Source of the DNA: Pelagibacterium flavum | GTDB lineage: Bacteria > Pseudomonadota > Alphaproteobacteria > Rhizobiales > Devosiaceae | Length of the DNA stretch: 64,000 nucleotides | Assembly (NCBI RefSeq): GCF_025854335.1 | Contig: NZ_CP107716.1 | Coordinates: 1,729,001 to 1,793,000, forward strand | Direction of reading: 5' to 3' | Part shown: positions 1 to 7,757 of the stretch, in pieces | Position numbering within the stretch: position 1 is the stretch's first letter | Layout of the letters: each line of letters begins with the position of its first letter | Position numbers and translations under genes: made by a program | Notes under the pieces: generated by a model | Told to the model about the DNA's origin: nothing | Databases searched by the model: none | The model's input: the letters and a program-made list of their open reading frames with translations, nothing else

Positions 1-15
1 GTGGTTAAGAATGCG

Positions 16-45
16 AAAAGGCCGGGATTTGGCCCCGGCCCTTTT
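16..45. terminator. bidirectional terminator-like hairpin
   Basis: A 7-bp GC stem (GGCCGGG at 20-26, CCCGGCC at 34-40) encloses a 7-nt loop. It has an A-run on the left (16-19) and a T-run on the right (42-45), so it can end transcription in either direction. It lies just beyond the last minus-strand gene of the purC-purS group, so no purQ/purL continuation is visible in the window. Confidence 0.7.
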
Positions 46-86
46 CGATTTGTACACCGCCTGGGGGCGGGAAGACTATTTCGACC

Positions 87-173
87 TCAGACCACCGGGA
101 CAGTGCCGTAAGCGGCAACCAGCACACCAAGGGCGAGAAAGAACAGGGCCGAAAGGGAAACGGTTTTCAGCAT
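87..173 (-). CDS. putative 28-residue membrane peptide
   Basis: A 28-codon ORF lies between purS and the left-edge terminator. It starts with ATG at 173-171, with a GGAG element about 9 nt upstream. The product begins MLKTVSLSALFFLALGVL, a single hydrophobic helix with one basic residue at the N-terminus, and ends in VPVV. It is on the same strand as purC-purS and the terminator follows it, so it could be the last cistron of that transcript. I do not recognise the family. The helix, the ribosome-binding site and its place before the terminator argue for a real small protein; its short length means chance cannot be excluded. Confidence 0.45.
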   Translation of the reverse strand: MLKTVSLSALFFLALGVLVAAYGTVPVV

Positions 174-239
174 TTCAGGGCATACTCCATGGCGCGCGGA
201 CGCGACAAACTGCGCAAAAGTTAAGTTAAATGGGAGAGG

Positions 240-482
240 TTAACCGATAATCTCTACGGCGTAATTTTCGATCACGGTGTTGGCGAGAAGCTTTTCGCAC
301 ATCCTCTCGATTTCCGTCTTAGCACTAACGGGGTCGGTGGCGGAAAGTTCCAGATCGAACACCTTGCCCTGCCGTACCGACTGGACGCCGGAAAAACCCA
401 GCCCCTCGAGTGAACCTTCGATGGCCTGTCCCTGAGGGTCCAGAACACCAGTTTTCAAAGTGACGATGACGCGGGCTTTCAT
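240..482 (-). CDS. purS: phosphoribosylformylglycinamidine synthase subunit PurS
   Basis: An 80-residue protein of the PurS family, the small subunit that bridges PurQ and PurL in the three-part FGAM synthase of de novo purine synthesis. The N-terminus MKARVIVTLKTGVLDPQG and the motif SLEGLGFSGVQSVRQGKVFDL are typical, and the length matches the family. It follows purC by 97 nt on the same strand, the usual purC-purS order in alphaproteobacteria. A perfect hairpin sits in the gap between the two. purQ and purL would be expected downstream, but a small ORF and a terminator-like hairpin intervene before the window edge, so they must lie farther away or be transcribed separately. Confidence 0.95.
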   Translation of the reverse strand: MKARVIVTLKTGVLDPQGQAIEGSLEGLGFSGVQSVRQGKVFDLELSATDPVSAKTEIERMCEKLLANTVIENYAVEIIG

Positions 483-542
483 GACGATCCGTTTGGCCTT
501 TTTGGTTGGGCGGAAGAATTTTTGTTGTCACGTTCCCGAACT

Positions 543-565
543 GGATAAGTGGTGCCCACTTATCC
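543..565. promoter_or_regulatory. perfect inverted repeat between purC and purS
   Basis: The arms GGATAAGTGG (543-552) and CCACTTATCC (556-565) are perfectly complementary and flank a 3-nt centre TGC. The element sits 15 nt after the purC stop and about 60 nt before the purS start. It has no clear T-run on the minus strand, so it looks more like an mRNA processing/stability hairpin or a protein-binding dyad than a terminator. Confidence 0.6.
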
Positions 566-579
566 TGGGAACACTCCGG

Positions 580-1344
580 TTACTGAACCAGTCGGGGTCC
601 GGTGGTCAGGGCGTTGTCTGCCTCGACAAGAATGCCGAGACGCTGGGCGACTTCGCGGTAGGCATCGACGAGTCCGCCGAGGTCTTCGCGGAATCGATCC
701 TTGTCGAGCTTGTTGCGGGTCTTGATGTCCCACAGCCGGCAATTGTCGGGCGAGATTTCATCTGCCAGCACGATACGCATGAGATCCCCCTCGTAAAGGC
801 GGCCGCATTCGATCTTGAAATCGACGAGCTGGATGCCGACGCCCATGAACAGGCCGGTCAGGAAGTCGTTGACGCGCACGGCAAGCGCCATGATGTCATC
901 GAGCTCCTGGGGATTGGCCCAGCCGAAGGCGGTGATGTGCTCCTCGGAGACCATGGGGTCGTTTAGCGCATCGTCCTTATAATAGAATTCGATGATCGAG
1001 CGTGGAAGCTGGGTGCCCGATTCAAGGCCAAGGCGCTTGCACAGCGATCCCGCGGCGACGTTGCGCACGACCACTTCGATGGGGATGATCTCGACTTCGC
1101 GGATCAGCTGCTCGCGCATGTTGATGCGGCGTACGAAATGGGTGGGGATGCCAAGCGTATTGAGCTTGGTGAAAATATACTCGGAAATCCGGTTGTTGAG
1201 GACGCCCTTGCCGTCGATGATTTCGTGCTTGGCACCATTGCCGGCGGTGGCGTCGTCCTTGAAGTGCTGGATCAGCGTGCCGGGCTCGGGGCCCTCATAG
1301 AGCACTTTGGCCTTGCCTTCGTAGATCTTGCGACGACGGTTCAT
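580..1344 (-). CDS. purC: phosphoribosylaminoimidazole-succinocarboxamide synthase
   Basis: SAICAR synthetase joins aspartate to CAIR with ATP, a late step of IMP synthesis. The 254-residue length is standard. It opens with [18 protein letters not shown] (substrate/ATP end) and carries the signatures [12 protein letters not shown] (about 89-100) and [14 protein letters not shown] (about 193-206). It leads the minus-strand purC-purS unit. A gap of 283 nt separates it from the divergent zeta-subunit gene and must hold both promoters. Confidence 0.97.
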   Translation of the reverse strand: MNRRRKIYEGKAKVLYEGPEPGTLIQHFKDDATAGNGAKHEIIDGKGVLNNRISEYIFTKLNTLGIPTHFVRRINMREQLIREVEIIPIEVVVRNVAAGSLCKRLGLESGTQLPRSIIEFYYKDDALNDPMVSEEHITAFGWANPQELDDIMALAVRVNDFLTGLFMGVGIQLVDFKIECGRLYEGDLMRIVLADEISPDNCRLWDIKTRNKLDKDRFREDLGGLVDAYREVAQRLGILVEADNALTTGPRLVQ

Positions 1345-1547
1345 TTCGACGGTGTCCCGTAGATTGCGTGTTTAAGCGGGTCGGAATTGGGCGCACTCAT
1401 GCGCCTTTTTGGGTGGCCAATGCAAGCCCTTTCATGGGCAGGGCCAAACCATTTGCGCTCTACATATCGCGATTCCGCCACCTGTTGCGCAAAAACTGCG
1501 GTAAGGTTTAACGCGGGTATCGTGCCGCAGCGCAGCAAGTTGATTTT

Positions 1548-1565
1548 ATAGGCGATACGGCCTAT
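1548..1565. promoter_or_regulatory. 18-bp dyad in the purC/zeta divergent promoter region
   Basis: ATAGGC (1548-1553) and GCCTAT (1560-1565) form a perfect inverted repeat around GATACG. It lies 62 nt upstream of the DUF1476 start codon and about 200 nt from purC. A wider pair, AAGGTTT near 1503 and AAACCTT near 1569, brackets it. This is a possible operator with no assigned regulator. Confidence 0.35.
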
Positions 1566-1627
1566 CTCAAACCTTAAACCGCGCGTGGCGGGTGCACCGA
1601 AAAACCAAACAAGTCGAGGGACTGGAA

Positions 1628-1954
1628 ATGTCTTCATTCGAGGAACGCGAGAGAGGCGAAGAGGCCAAATTCGCCCATGACGCATCGCTGCGGTTCAAGG
1701 CAGAGGCCCGCCGCAACAAGCATCTGGCACACTGGGCTTGTGCTGAAATGGATGTGACCGATGCGGACGCGATCGCCAATTACGTCGCCGAAGTGATCGC
1801 CGTCGACATGACAGAGGCCGGGCCCGCCGATGTGGTGCGCAAGGTCAAGGCTGATTTCGACGCCAAAAACGTCGAGATCGATGAAAAGGCCATCGAGGCC
1901 AAGATCGCCCAATTCGATATCCAGGCGCGCGCCGAGGTGCTGTCGGAAGCTTAA
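1628..1954 (+). CDS. DUF1476 family protein (ATP synthase zeta inhibitor subunit)
   Basis: A 108-residue DUF1476 protein. In Paracoccus denitrificans this family is the zeta subunit, which binds the F1 part of the ATP synthase and blocks its ATPase rotation. The start at 1628 was chosen over an in-frame ATG 36 nt earlier because MSSFEERERGEEAKFAHD is the conserved N-terminus, the inhibitory segment in the characterised protein. The rest is predicted helical, with ARRNKHLAHWACAEM followed by a DADAIANYVAEVIAVD stretch. It stands next to purC, a common alphaproteobacterial neighbourhood, and is divergent from it. Function in this organism is inferred from the family. Confidence 0.9.
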   Translation: MSSFEERERGEEAKFAHDASLRFKAEARRNKHLAHWACAEMDVTDADAIANYVAEVIAVDMTEAGPADVVRKVKADFDAKNVEIDEKAIEAKIAQFDIQARAEVLSEA

Positions 1955-1980
1955 CGTTCTTGCTTGAACGGGCAGGTGGT

Positions 1981-2379
1981 ATGAAAGGCAGCAAGCACGA
2001 AAGCATTGCCAGCTATCACGCGGTTCAGGCCGACGAGGATCGCGCCATCTGCGAGCGGTTGCGCGGTGTCATCGATCGCGTGCTGCCAGAGGCCGAGAGC
2101 AAGATCTGGCACGCCCATCCGGTGTGGTTTCTGGACGGAAACCCCATCGTTGGATACAGCAAGCTCAAGCATTGTGTGCGGCTCTTATTCTGGAGCGGAC
2201 AATCCTTTGATACGCCAGGGCTGGCGCCTGAAGGCACCTTCAAGGCGGCCGAAGCCCGCTTCACGCGGGCCGAGGATGTGAACGAGGACCTGCTGGCGAA
2301 ATGGCTTGAAGAAGCCCGGACGATCCAGTGGGATTACAAGAATCTCATCAAGAAGCGAAAGCTGGAGCGGCTGAGCTAG
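1981..2379 (+). CDS. DUF1801 domain protein
   Basis: 132 residues, related to the DUF1801 (YdhG/YjbR-type fold) group. The start at 1981 follows GGGCAGGTGGT and gives the usual MKGSKHESIASYHAVQ beginning; the upstream in-frame codon would add seven unrelated residues. The conserved core is KIWHAHPVWFLDGNPIVGY (about 42-60), followed by VRLLFWSGQSF and a helical C-terminus rich in Lys/Arg. The family has no firmly established activity and is often annotated only by domain. The gene is 26 nt downstream of the zeta-subunit gene and is closed by a strong terminator at 2404. Confidence 0.8.
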   Translation: MKGSKHESIASYHAVQADEDRAICERLRGVIDRVLPEAESKIWHAHPVWFLDGNPIVGYSKLKHCVRLLFWSGQSFDTPGLAPEGTFKAAEARFTRAEDVNEDLLAKWLEEARTIQWDYKNLIKKRKLERLS

Positions 2380-2403
2380 AGTTTGATCCAATCGAATCTG
2401 AAG

Positions 2404-2432
2404 AACCCCGCGTGATCGGCGCGGGGTTTTTT
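2404..2432 (+). terminator. rho-independent terminator
   Basis: A 9-bp stem (AACCCCGCG at 2404-2412, CGCGGGGTT at 2420-2428) with a 7-nt loop is followed by a T-run. It ends the DUF1476-DUF1801 transcript. Confidence 0.9.
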
Positions 2433-2444
2433 GTTGCTCAATAG

Positions 2445-2460
2445 ATAAGTGTATGCTTAT
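2445..2460 (+). promoter_or_regulatory. candidate ArsR-type operator
   Basis: ATAAGTGTATGCTTAT contains a 5-5 inverted repeat (ATAAG, CTTAT) with a 6-nt centre. It lies only 8 nt before the ArsR start codon and directly after the preceding terminator. The A/T-rich short-arm form resembles ArsR/SmtB operators. The position suggests autorepression, with a very short or absent 5' leader. Confidence 0.5.
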
Positions 2461-2468
2461 TTGTTGGC

Positions 2469-2783
2469 ATGGATGATGATTCTCTTTTCAAGGCGCTGGC
2501 CGATCCCACACGCCGGGCGATCTTCGAGCGCTTGGCCACCGGGCCAAGCAATGCGAGCGGTTTGCGCGAAGGCTTCGGCATCAGCCAGCCGGCGATGAGT
2601 CAGCACCTTGGCGTTCTGGTCGGCGCCGGATTGGTGCGGCAGGAGCGGGATGGCCGGTTCGTCAATTACGAAGTCGACCCGGCCGGAATCGGGAGGATTG
2701 GGAACTGGCTGGCGCGATATCGAGCCTATTGGCCCAGTCGGATGGCCGATCTTGATGAGGTTCTGAGGGAGATGGACCAATGA
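2469..2783 (+). CDS. ArsR-family winged-helix regulator
   Basis: 104 residues, an ArsR/SmtB-type repressor. The start MDDDSLFKALADPTRRAIFERL is the classic helix 1-2 of the family, and FGISQPAMSQHLGVLVGAGLV (about 36-56) is the recognition helix-turn-helix, followed by the wing RDGRFVNYEV. No Cys pair in the metal-binding helix is present, so this is likely a non-metal member of the type paired with SRPBCC genes. Its stop overlaps the next start by 4 nt (ATGA), indicating translational coupling. A small palindrome sits immediately upstream and no obvious Shine-Dalgarno sequence precedes the ATG. Confidence 0.93.
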   Translation: MDDDSLFKALADPTRRAIFERLATGPSNASGLREGFGISQPAMSQHLGVLVGAGLVRQERDGRFVNYEVDPAGIGRIGNWLARYRAYWPSRMADLDEVLREMDQ

Positions 2784-3100
2784 GCGAGACGATCGAGATG
2801 GAATTTACCTTCGACGCTCCGCCGGAAAAGGTCTGGCGGGCGGTGTCGGTTACCCAATACCGAGAGCGCTGGCTGCCGGGCGCCGATCTGGCGCAGGACG
2901 AGCCGGTTTCGGTCGAGGAGGGCAGCGCGGTCAGCTATCGCATGCGCGACAGTCAGCCGCCGCATGAGGAAAGCATCGTGACCTTCCAGATTGCCGCCGA
3001 CGGCGCCGGAGGCACGCGGCTCGAAATCATACAGCGTCTTGTGGTCGAGGTGCCGGCTGCCGCCAATGCAAATGGCGAGATGATGATGCTGGCCGCCTGA
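2780..3100 (+). CDS. SRPBCC (AHSA1-like) domain protein
   Basis: 106 residues of the SRPBCC/START-like fold. The start [23 protein letters not shown] is the usual first strand and helix, and [24 protein letters not shown] forms the later strands. It is shorter than typical AHSA1 proteins (about 140-160 residues) and its C-terminus, [15 protein letters not shown], lacks the full final long helix. ArsR-SRPBCC pairs are common; the SRPBCC partner is thought to bind a hydrophobic ligand, but no substrate can be named here. It is translationally coupled to the regulator. Confidence 0.85.
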   Translation: MSETIEMEFTFDAPPEKVWRAVSVTQYRERWLPGADLAQDEPVSVEEGSAVSYRMRDSQPPHEESIVTFQIAADGAGGTRLEIIQRLVVEVPAAANANGEMMMLAA

Positions 3101-3147
3101 GCCAACCTTTTTCGATTTTATTCCTAGCAAAGCATTGGAGGTCGCCC

Positions 3148-3756
3148 ATGCGCGACATGATGCAGCTCGTCCCTATGGTGGTCGAGCAGTCCCAGCGCGG
3201 TGAGCGCTCGTTCGATATTTATTCGCGCCTGCTGCGCGAGCGGATCGTTTTCGTCAATGGCGAGATCAACGATGCAATGGCCTCGCTGGTCTGCGCGCAA
3301 TTGTTGTTTCTCGAAGGTGAGAACACGAAGAAGCCGATCCAGATGTACATCAATTCCTATGGCGGCGTGGTGACCAGCGGGCTGGCCATGTACGACACCA
3401 TGCAGTTCATCCGCTCGCCGGTGCATACGCTGTGCATGGGCACGGCGCGGTCGATGGGATCGTTTCTTCTGATGGGCGGGGAAGCCGGTTTCCGGGCCGC
3501 ATTGCCCAATGCCAGCCTGCATGTCCACCAGCCTTTGGGCGGGTTTCAGGGGCAGGCCAGCGACATGCTGATCCATTCCGAAGAGATGCAGCGCACAAAG
3601 AAGCGGCTGATCGAACTTTACGCCAAACATTGCGAGCGCAGTTATGACGAGGTGGAAAAAACGCTCGACCGCGACCGGTTCATGACGCCGCAAGAGGGCA
3701 AGGAGTGGGGGTTGATCGATACGATCATGAGCGAACGCCCGCCAGTCCAGGACTAA
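3148..3756 (+). CDS. ClpP-family serine protease, divergent paralogue
   Basis: 202 residues aligning along the full length of ClpP, the barrel-shaped protease that works with ClpX/ClpA. The catalytic triad is present: Ser102 in [10 protein letters not shown], His127 in LHVHQPLGG and Asp176 in LDRDRFM. Two conserved loops are changed: the usual INSPGG is INSYGG (about 69-73), and the residues before the nucleophile are GTARSMG instead of GQAASMG. These differences, and the absence of clpX nearby, suggest an accessory ClpP rather than the main housekeeping one. A good TTGGAGG site precedes the ATG. The next gene converges and its stop lies 1 nt away. Activity is inferred from the intact triad. 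Confidence 0.88.
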   Translation: MRDMMQLVPMVVEQSQRGERSFDIYSRLLRERIVFVNGEINDAMASLVCAQLLFLEGENTKKPIQMYINSYGGVVTSGLAMYDTMQFIRSPVHTLCMGTARSMGSFLLMGGEAGFRAALPNASLHVHQPLGGFQGQASDMLIHSEEMQRTKKRLIELYAKHCERSYDEVEKTLDRDRFMTPQEGKEWGLIDTIMSERPPVQD

Positions 3757-3757
3757 A

Positions 3758-4309
3758 TCAGATCCGGCTCATCAGCCGGGTGAACATCAATAATCCTTCG
3801 GGCCAGGGGCCGTGACCGGATTCGACATTGATGTGGCCCACATCGCCGGCGATGTGAAAATCGGAGCCCCAGCGGGCTGCAAATTCGGCGGCACGTTCGA
3901 CGCTGCAATAGGGGTCGTTCGAGGACGCCACGAGCATCGAGGGGAACCTGAGCGGATCAGATGACAGGCCTCGGAATGGCGAGGTCGCGGCGGGAACGTC
4001 GGGGTGCTCATCGACATCGGGCGGCGCGACGAGGAAGGCACCTTTGACCTTGGTATCGGCCTGGGTCTGGCTAGCGGCGACGATGGCCTGAACGCCGAGC
4101 GAATGGCCCACCAGAATCACGGGCCGCGTGGCCATCATGATCTCGCGTTCGAGGGTTTCGAGCCAGCCGGCAAGGGTGGGCGTATCCCATTCGTCCTGCT
4201 CGACGAATTTTGCGTTGCGGATCTTTTCGACCCAGCGGTGTTGCCAGTGGCCGGGGCCGGAATGGCCTAGCCCGGGAACGATGAGGATGTCGGCGTCTGC
4301 GGTTTTCAT
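3758..4309 (-). CDS. RBBP9/YdeN family serine hydrolase
   Basis: 183 residues of the small alpha/beta-hydrolase group typified by RBBP9 and YdeN. The triad is visible: Ser70 in VGHSLG, Asp132 in SSNDPY and His159 in DVGHIN. The N-terminal strand ILIVPGLGHSGPGHWQ supplies the oxyanion region. The start at 4309 (MKTADADILIVPG) was preferred to an in-frame codon 96 nt upstream, whose extra residues are basic and unlike the family. Substrate is unknown. It converges on the clpP paralogue with 1 nt between the stops. Confidence 0.88.
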   Translation of the reverse strand: MKTADADILIVPGLGHSGPGHWQHRWVEKIRNAKFVEQDEWDTPTLAGWLETLEREIMMATRPVILVGHSLGVQAIVAASQTQADTKVKGAFLVAPPDVDEHPDVPAATSPFRGLSSDPLRFPSMLVASSNDPYCSVERAAEFAARWGSDFHIAGDVGHINVESGHGPWPEGLLMFTRLMSRI

Positions 4310-4456
4310 AGCACGATTACTTGGTGGATTTCCGGCCGTTACGCAAGGGCCAGTTGAGCGGGATGGGCGGCCCCGCTCTGACGCTTTTGGACGCACTGCT
4401 GACACCGGCTGTCAGGATGTTTCTGTTATGTTCTTATTCCAACGGAGAGCGAAGAC

Positions 4457-4705
4457 ATGACGGAATGGAAAATGGCCCGGAGTGGCACAGCCAGGGGAAA
4501 CTGGGTCGGGAGCATTCTGATCCTGCTCAGAATAACCCTTGTTTTCAAAGAGCGGCCGGGCGAGCACCGGGCACAAATTGTGCCCGATACCCTGCGGGTG
4601 GATGTGGGATTGGGCCGAAAGAGAAACCCCGGACGTGGCGGGATTTTCGCTAGATGCTATTCGCCGAACACCCGGCGAAAAATCGTATCCACATGCTTGA
4701 GGTGA
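4457..4705 (+). CDS. uncertain small ORF overlapping the purB 3' end
   Basis: An 82-codon ORF in an otherwise empty 347-nt gap. A GGAGA element lies about 9 nt upstream of the ATG, the N-terminal part includes a hydrophobic stretch NWVGSILILLRITLVF, and codons through VPDTLRVDVGL look coding-like. The C-terminal third is Arg-rich and runs antisense into purB, so the true protein may be shorter or end in another frame after a frameshift near 4615. I do not recognise a family. A 19-bp palindrome lies inside it. The rest of the gap (4310-4456) shows nothing else. Confidence 0.3.
   Translation: MTEWKMARSGTARGNWVGSILILLRITLVFKERPGEHRAQIVPDTLRVDVGLGRKRNPGRGGIFARCYSPNTRRKIVSTCLR
4568..4586. promoter_or_regulatory. 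19-bp palindrome
   Basis: CGGGCACAA and TTGTGCCCG are perfect 9-bp arms around a single central A. The symmetry and 19-bp length fit a dimeric regulator site as well as a hairpin. It is 70 nt from the purB stop and lies inside the uncertain ORF at 4457. Confidence 0.45.
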
Positions 4706-5961
4706 TAGGCGTCGTCAAAGCTCGCATCGATCTGTTCGTCGGAAAGCTTTGCCGAAACGTCCGGATCGGCCTTGAGGAAATCGGGGAACTTACCCTCGCC
4801 CCGCCAGACCTTCATGGCGTTGCGCTGGACGGCTGAATAGCTTTCCTCGCGGCTCATCCCGGCTTGCGTCAGGGCGAGCAGGAAGCGCTGGGAATTGTGG
4901 AGGCCACCAAGCTTGTCCATGTTGGCCTTCATGTTCTCGGGATAGACGACGAGATTTTCGATGACGCCGGTCAGGCGGGCCAGGGCGAAGTCCAGGGTCA
5001 CCGTCGCGTCCGGACCGATCATACGCTCGACCGACGAGTGCGAAATGTCGCGCTCATGCCAGAGCGCCACGTTTTCAAGAGCCGGGGTGACCATGCCGCG
5101 CACGAGGCGGGCGAGGCCGGTGAGGTTTTCGGTCAGCACCGGATTGCGCTTGTGCGGCATGGCCGATGAACCCTTTTGTCCCTTGGAGAAGAACTCCTCG
5201 GCCTCAAGCACTTCGGTGCGCTGGAGGTGGCGGATTTCGGTGGCAAGGCGCTCGATCGACGAGGCAATGACGCCGAGCGTCGCGAAATACATCGCGTGAC
5301 GGTCGCGCGGGATGACCTGGGTCGAAACCGGCTCGACGGCAAGGCCCATTTGTTCGGCGACATATTCTTCAACCGAGGGATCGATATTGGCGAATGAGCC
5401 CACAGCGCCCGAGATCGCGCAGGTGGCGATTTCCGCACGCGCGTTGATGAGGCGATCGCGGCATCGGGAGAATTCGGCGTAGGCCTGCGCCAGCTTCACT
5501 CCGAATGTGGTCGGCTCGGCATGAATACCGTGGCTGCGCCCGATGGTGATCGTGTTTTTGTGCTCGTAGGCGCGCTTCTTGAGGGCTGCGAGCAATGCGT
5601 CGAGATCGGCGAGCAGCAGGTCGGCGGCCCGGGCGAGTTGGACCGAAAGCGTGGTGTCGAGCACGTCCGAGGACGTCATGCCCTGATGGACGAACCGGGC
5701 TTCGGGGCCGACGATTTCGGCGAGGTGGGTCAGGAAGGCGATGACGTCGTGTTTGACTTCCCGCTCGATCTCGTCGATCCGGTCAACGTCGAATTTTGCG
5801 TCCTTGCCTTTGGCCCAGATTTCATCAGCAGACGCCTGCGGCACGACGCCGAGTTTGGCCTGCGCGGTTGTGGCATGCGCTTCGATTTCGAACCAGATCT
5901 TGAACTTGGTCTCGGGTGACCAGATGTCGACCATCTGCTGGCGGGAATAGCGCGGGATCAT
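4657..5961 (-). CDS. purB: adenylosuccinate lyase
   Basis: 434 residues of the fumarase/aspartase superfamily. PurB cleaves SAICAR to AICAR plus fumarate, and adenylosuccinate to AMP plus fumarate. The superfamily signature GSSAMPHKRNP is at about 264-274 and holds the flexible catalytic serine loop. GRSHGIHAEP (141-150) and MTSSDV (95-100) are the other active-site blocks. The start MIPRYSRQQMVDIWS is the conserved opening. It sits 35 nt behind rpe on the same strand, so the two are probably cotranscribed. With purC and purS nearby, the window holds three de novo purine genes in two units. Confidence 0.97.
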   Translation of the reverse strand: MIPRYSRQQMVDIWSPETKFKIWFEIEAHATTAQAKLGVVPQASADEIWAKGKDAKFDVDRIDEIEREVKHDVIAFLTHLAEIVGPEARFVHQGMTSSDVLDTTLSVQLARAADLLLADLDALLAALKKRAYEHKNTITIGRSHGIHAEPTTFGVKLAQAYAEFSRCRDRLINARAEIATCAISGAVGSFANIDPSVEEYVAEQMGLAVEPVSTQVIPRDRHAMYFATLGVIASSIERLATEIRHLQRTEVLEAEEFFSKGQKGSSAMPHKRNPVLTENLTGLARLVRGMVTPALENVALWHERDISHSSVERMIGPDATVTLDFALARLTGVIENLVVYPENMKANMDKLGGLHNSQRFLLALTQAGMSREESYSAVQRNAMKVWRGEGKFPDFLKADPDVSAKLSDEQIDASFDDAYHLKHVDTIFRRVFGE

Positions 5962-5996
5962 GGGCTTAGGGTCCGTCGTTCAAAGATTGATTCAGA

Positions 5997-6671
5997 TTAT
6001 CGGGCCATCGCGGCGTCGCGGATGGCTTTGATGCGGGGAGCGTAGGTGGCGGCGTCGTTGCCCTTGTAAACGGCCGAGCCGGCAACCAGCGCGGTTGCGC
6101 CGGCCTTTGCGAGCGCGCCGGCGTTGGAGGGGTCGACGCCGCCGTCGACCTCGATCTCAATTGTGCGCCCACCGATCAGGGCCCTGGCCTGTTCCACCTT
6201 GGCAATGGCTTCAGGTATGAATGCCTGTCCGCCAAAGCCGGGATTGACGCTCATGATCAATATAAGATCGAGCTTATCGATGACGTGTTGGATCGTGGAA
6301 ACCGGCGTTGCCGGGTTGAGCGCCACTCCGGCCTTCTTGCCCAAAGCCTTTATCGCCTGAAGCGAGCGGTCGAGATGCGGGCCGGCTTCGGCGTGAATGG
6401 TGATGATATCGGCGCCTGCCTTGGCGAAGGCTTCGAGATAGGGATCGGCGGGCGCGATCATCAGATGCACGTCGAGCAGTTTGCCGGTAACGGGCCGGAT
6501 GGCTTCGACGATCAGCGGACCGATGGAGATGTTGGGGACGAAATGACCATCCATTACATCCACATGCACCCAGTCGCAGCCGGCCTGATCGATGGCGCGC
6601 ACTTCGTCGCCCAGGCGGGAGAAATCGGCGGAAAGGATCGAGGGGGCGATCTTTATGGGATGGCTGCTCAC
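5997..6671 (-). CDS. rpe: ribulose-phosphate 3-epimerase
   Basis: 224 residues, a TIM-barrel metalloenzyme interconverting ribulose 5-phosphate and xylulose 5-phosphate in the pentose phosphate and Calvin pathways. Signatures: IAPSILSADFSRLGDE (8-23), VHVDVMDGHFVPN (35-47, with metal-binding His and Asp), and IEVDGGVDPSNA (metal Asp and phosphate loop). Length is normal. It lies immediately upstream of purB and is functionally linked to gnd and gntK near 25-27 kb. Confidence 0.96.
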   Translation of the reverse strand: MSSHPIKIAPSILSADFSRLGDEVRAIDQAGCDWVHVDVMDGHFVPNISIGPLIVEAIRPVTGKLLDVHLMIAPADPYLEAFAKAGADIITIHAEAGPHLDRSLQAIKALGKKAGVALNPATPVSTIQHVIDKLDLILIMSVNPGFGGQAFIPEAIAKVEQARALIGGRTIEIEVDGGVDPSNAGALAKAGATALVAGSAVYKGNDAATYAPRIKAIRDAAMAR

Positions 6672-6761
6672 GGCGAACCCCGGATAATGGTGTGTTGGCA
6701 GGCTTGTTAGTATGGCGGACGCCGGAATCCTAGTCCCAAAAGGTCTGATCGGCCGGTTTGC

Positions 6762-7610
6762 TCACCGCTTGCGACGTTCGGCGGCCAAAAGCGCAAGGGC
6801 CACGCCTCCGAGAATGCCGATCGAGGCGAGCGTGAGCCGCAGCGTAATTGGCTCGCCAATAATGAATACGCCACCGGCGGCAGCAATTGCGGGAACCGTC
6901 AGTTGTACTGTCGAGGCCTGAACCCGCGACAGCGAGGGCAGGGCCAGATACCAAACGGCATAGCCAAGTCCCGAAGCGAACGCTCCCGAGGCAATAGCAT
7001 AGGCCGCACCATGTTGGGTGACCGGGGCTGTTACGAGTCCCAAACCAACCAGAACGACGGCGATGGGCAGGCATCGCACGAAATTGCCTGTTGTATCAGC
7101 CAACGGTGACTTCGATCCTCGTCCAATCAGTGAATAGGCGGCCCATGACATTCCGGCCAATGCCATTAGCACAGTGCCGAGTGGATGGGGCGCTGCAAGG
7201 CCCGGCGAGACGAGATATGCGAGCGAGGCAACTGCCAGCCCTATCCCGATCCATTCGATTGCGCCCGGGCGGTCGCCTCTGAATACTGCCCACCCGAGCA
7301 TGCTCATCTGCACGCTGGTGAACAGGATCAGCGCACCCAGTCCGGCTCCGAGCATCAGATAGGCAACCGAAAAGAAGATTGCGTAGCCAAAAAGCGCCGC
7401 AGCGCCTGGCCAGCTTCCGCCGATCCTGCGGGCAGCGCCTGTGTGCGGACCCCACATCAGCAGTCCATAAAGCAGCACGGCCCCGGCGATCAGCCGGATG
7501 CCCGTATAGCTTGCCGCATCGATTGCGCCGTCTGACAGCGCCAGGCGCGCGAGAACGGAGTTTGCCGCAAAGGCCAGCATGGCGATGATCGTCAGGACGA
7601 TGATGCGCAT
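6762..7610 (-). CDS. EamA/DMT-family permease
   Basis: 282 residues with about ten hydrophobic segments in two EamA repeats, an inner-membrane drug/metabolite transporter. The start at 7610 (MRIIVLTIIAMLAFAANSVLARLALS) is preceded by a strong GGGGAG site; an upstream in-frame start would add a non-hydrophobic 28-residue tail. The N-terminal SVLARLAL segment and the C-terminal GEPITLRLTLASIGILGGVAL are typical. The substrate cannot be assigned; relatives export amino acids or metabolites. It ends 90 nt before the rpe start on the same strand. Confidence 0.88.
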   Translation of the reverse strand: MRIIVLTIIAMLAFAANSVLARLALSDGAIDAASYTGIRLIAGAVLLYGLLMWGPHTGAARRIGGSWPGAAALFGYAIFFSVAYLMLGAGLGALILFTSVQMSMLGWAVFRGDRPGAIEWIGIGLAVASLAYLVSPGLAAPHPLGTVLMALAGMSWAAYSLIGRGSKSPLADTTGNFVRCLPIAVVLVGLGLVTAPVTQHGAAYAIASGAFASGLGYAVWYLALPSLSRVQASTVQLTVPAIAAAGGVFIIGEPITLRLTLASIGILGGVALALLAAERRKR

Positions 7611-7757
7611 GCCATTCTCCCCGGGGCCGTTCGGGCATGCTAGCCGCAAAAGCCCATGGTCGCCATGGATCATCAAAACGTTGCGATGAGACAAAACAAG
7701 CCATTGCGCCCCATACGCACACCGTTACAAGTCCCGCATCGGTTTTCGGGAGCGGAA

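Noticed and set aside
1503..1575. Long-range AAGGTTT/AAACCTT pairing near the zeta-subunit promoter
   Set aside because: Seven-bp arms over 60 nt are weak; noted only with the shorter dyad at 1548.
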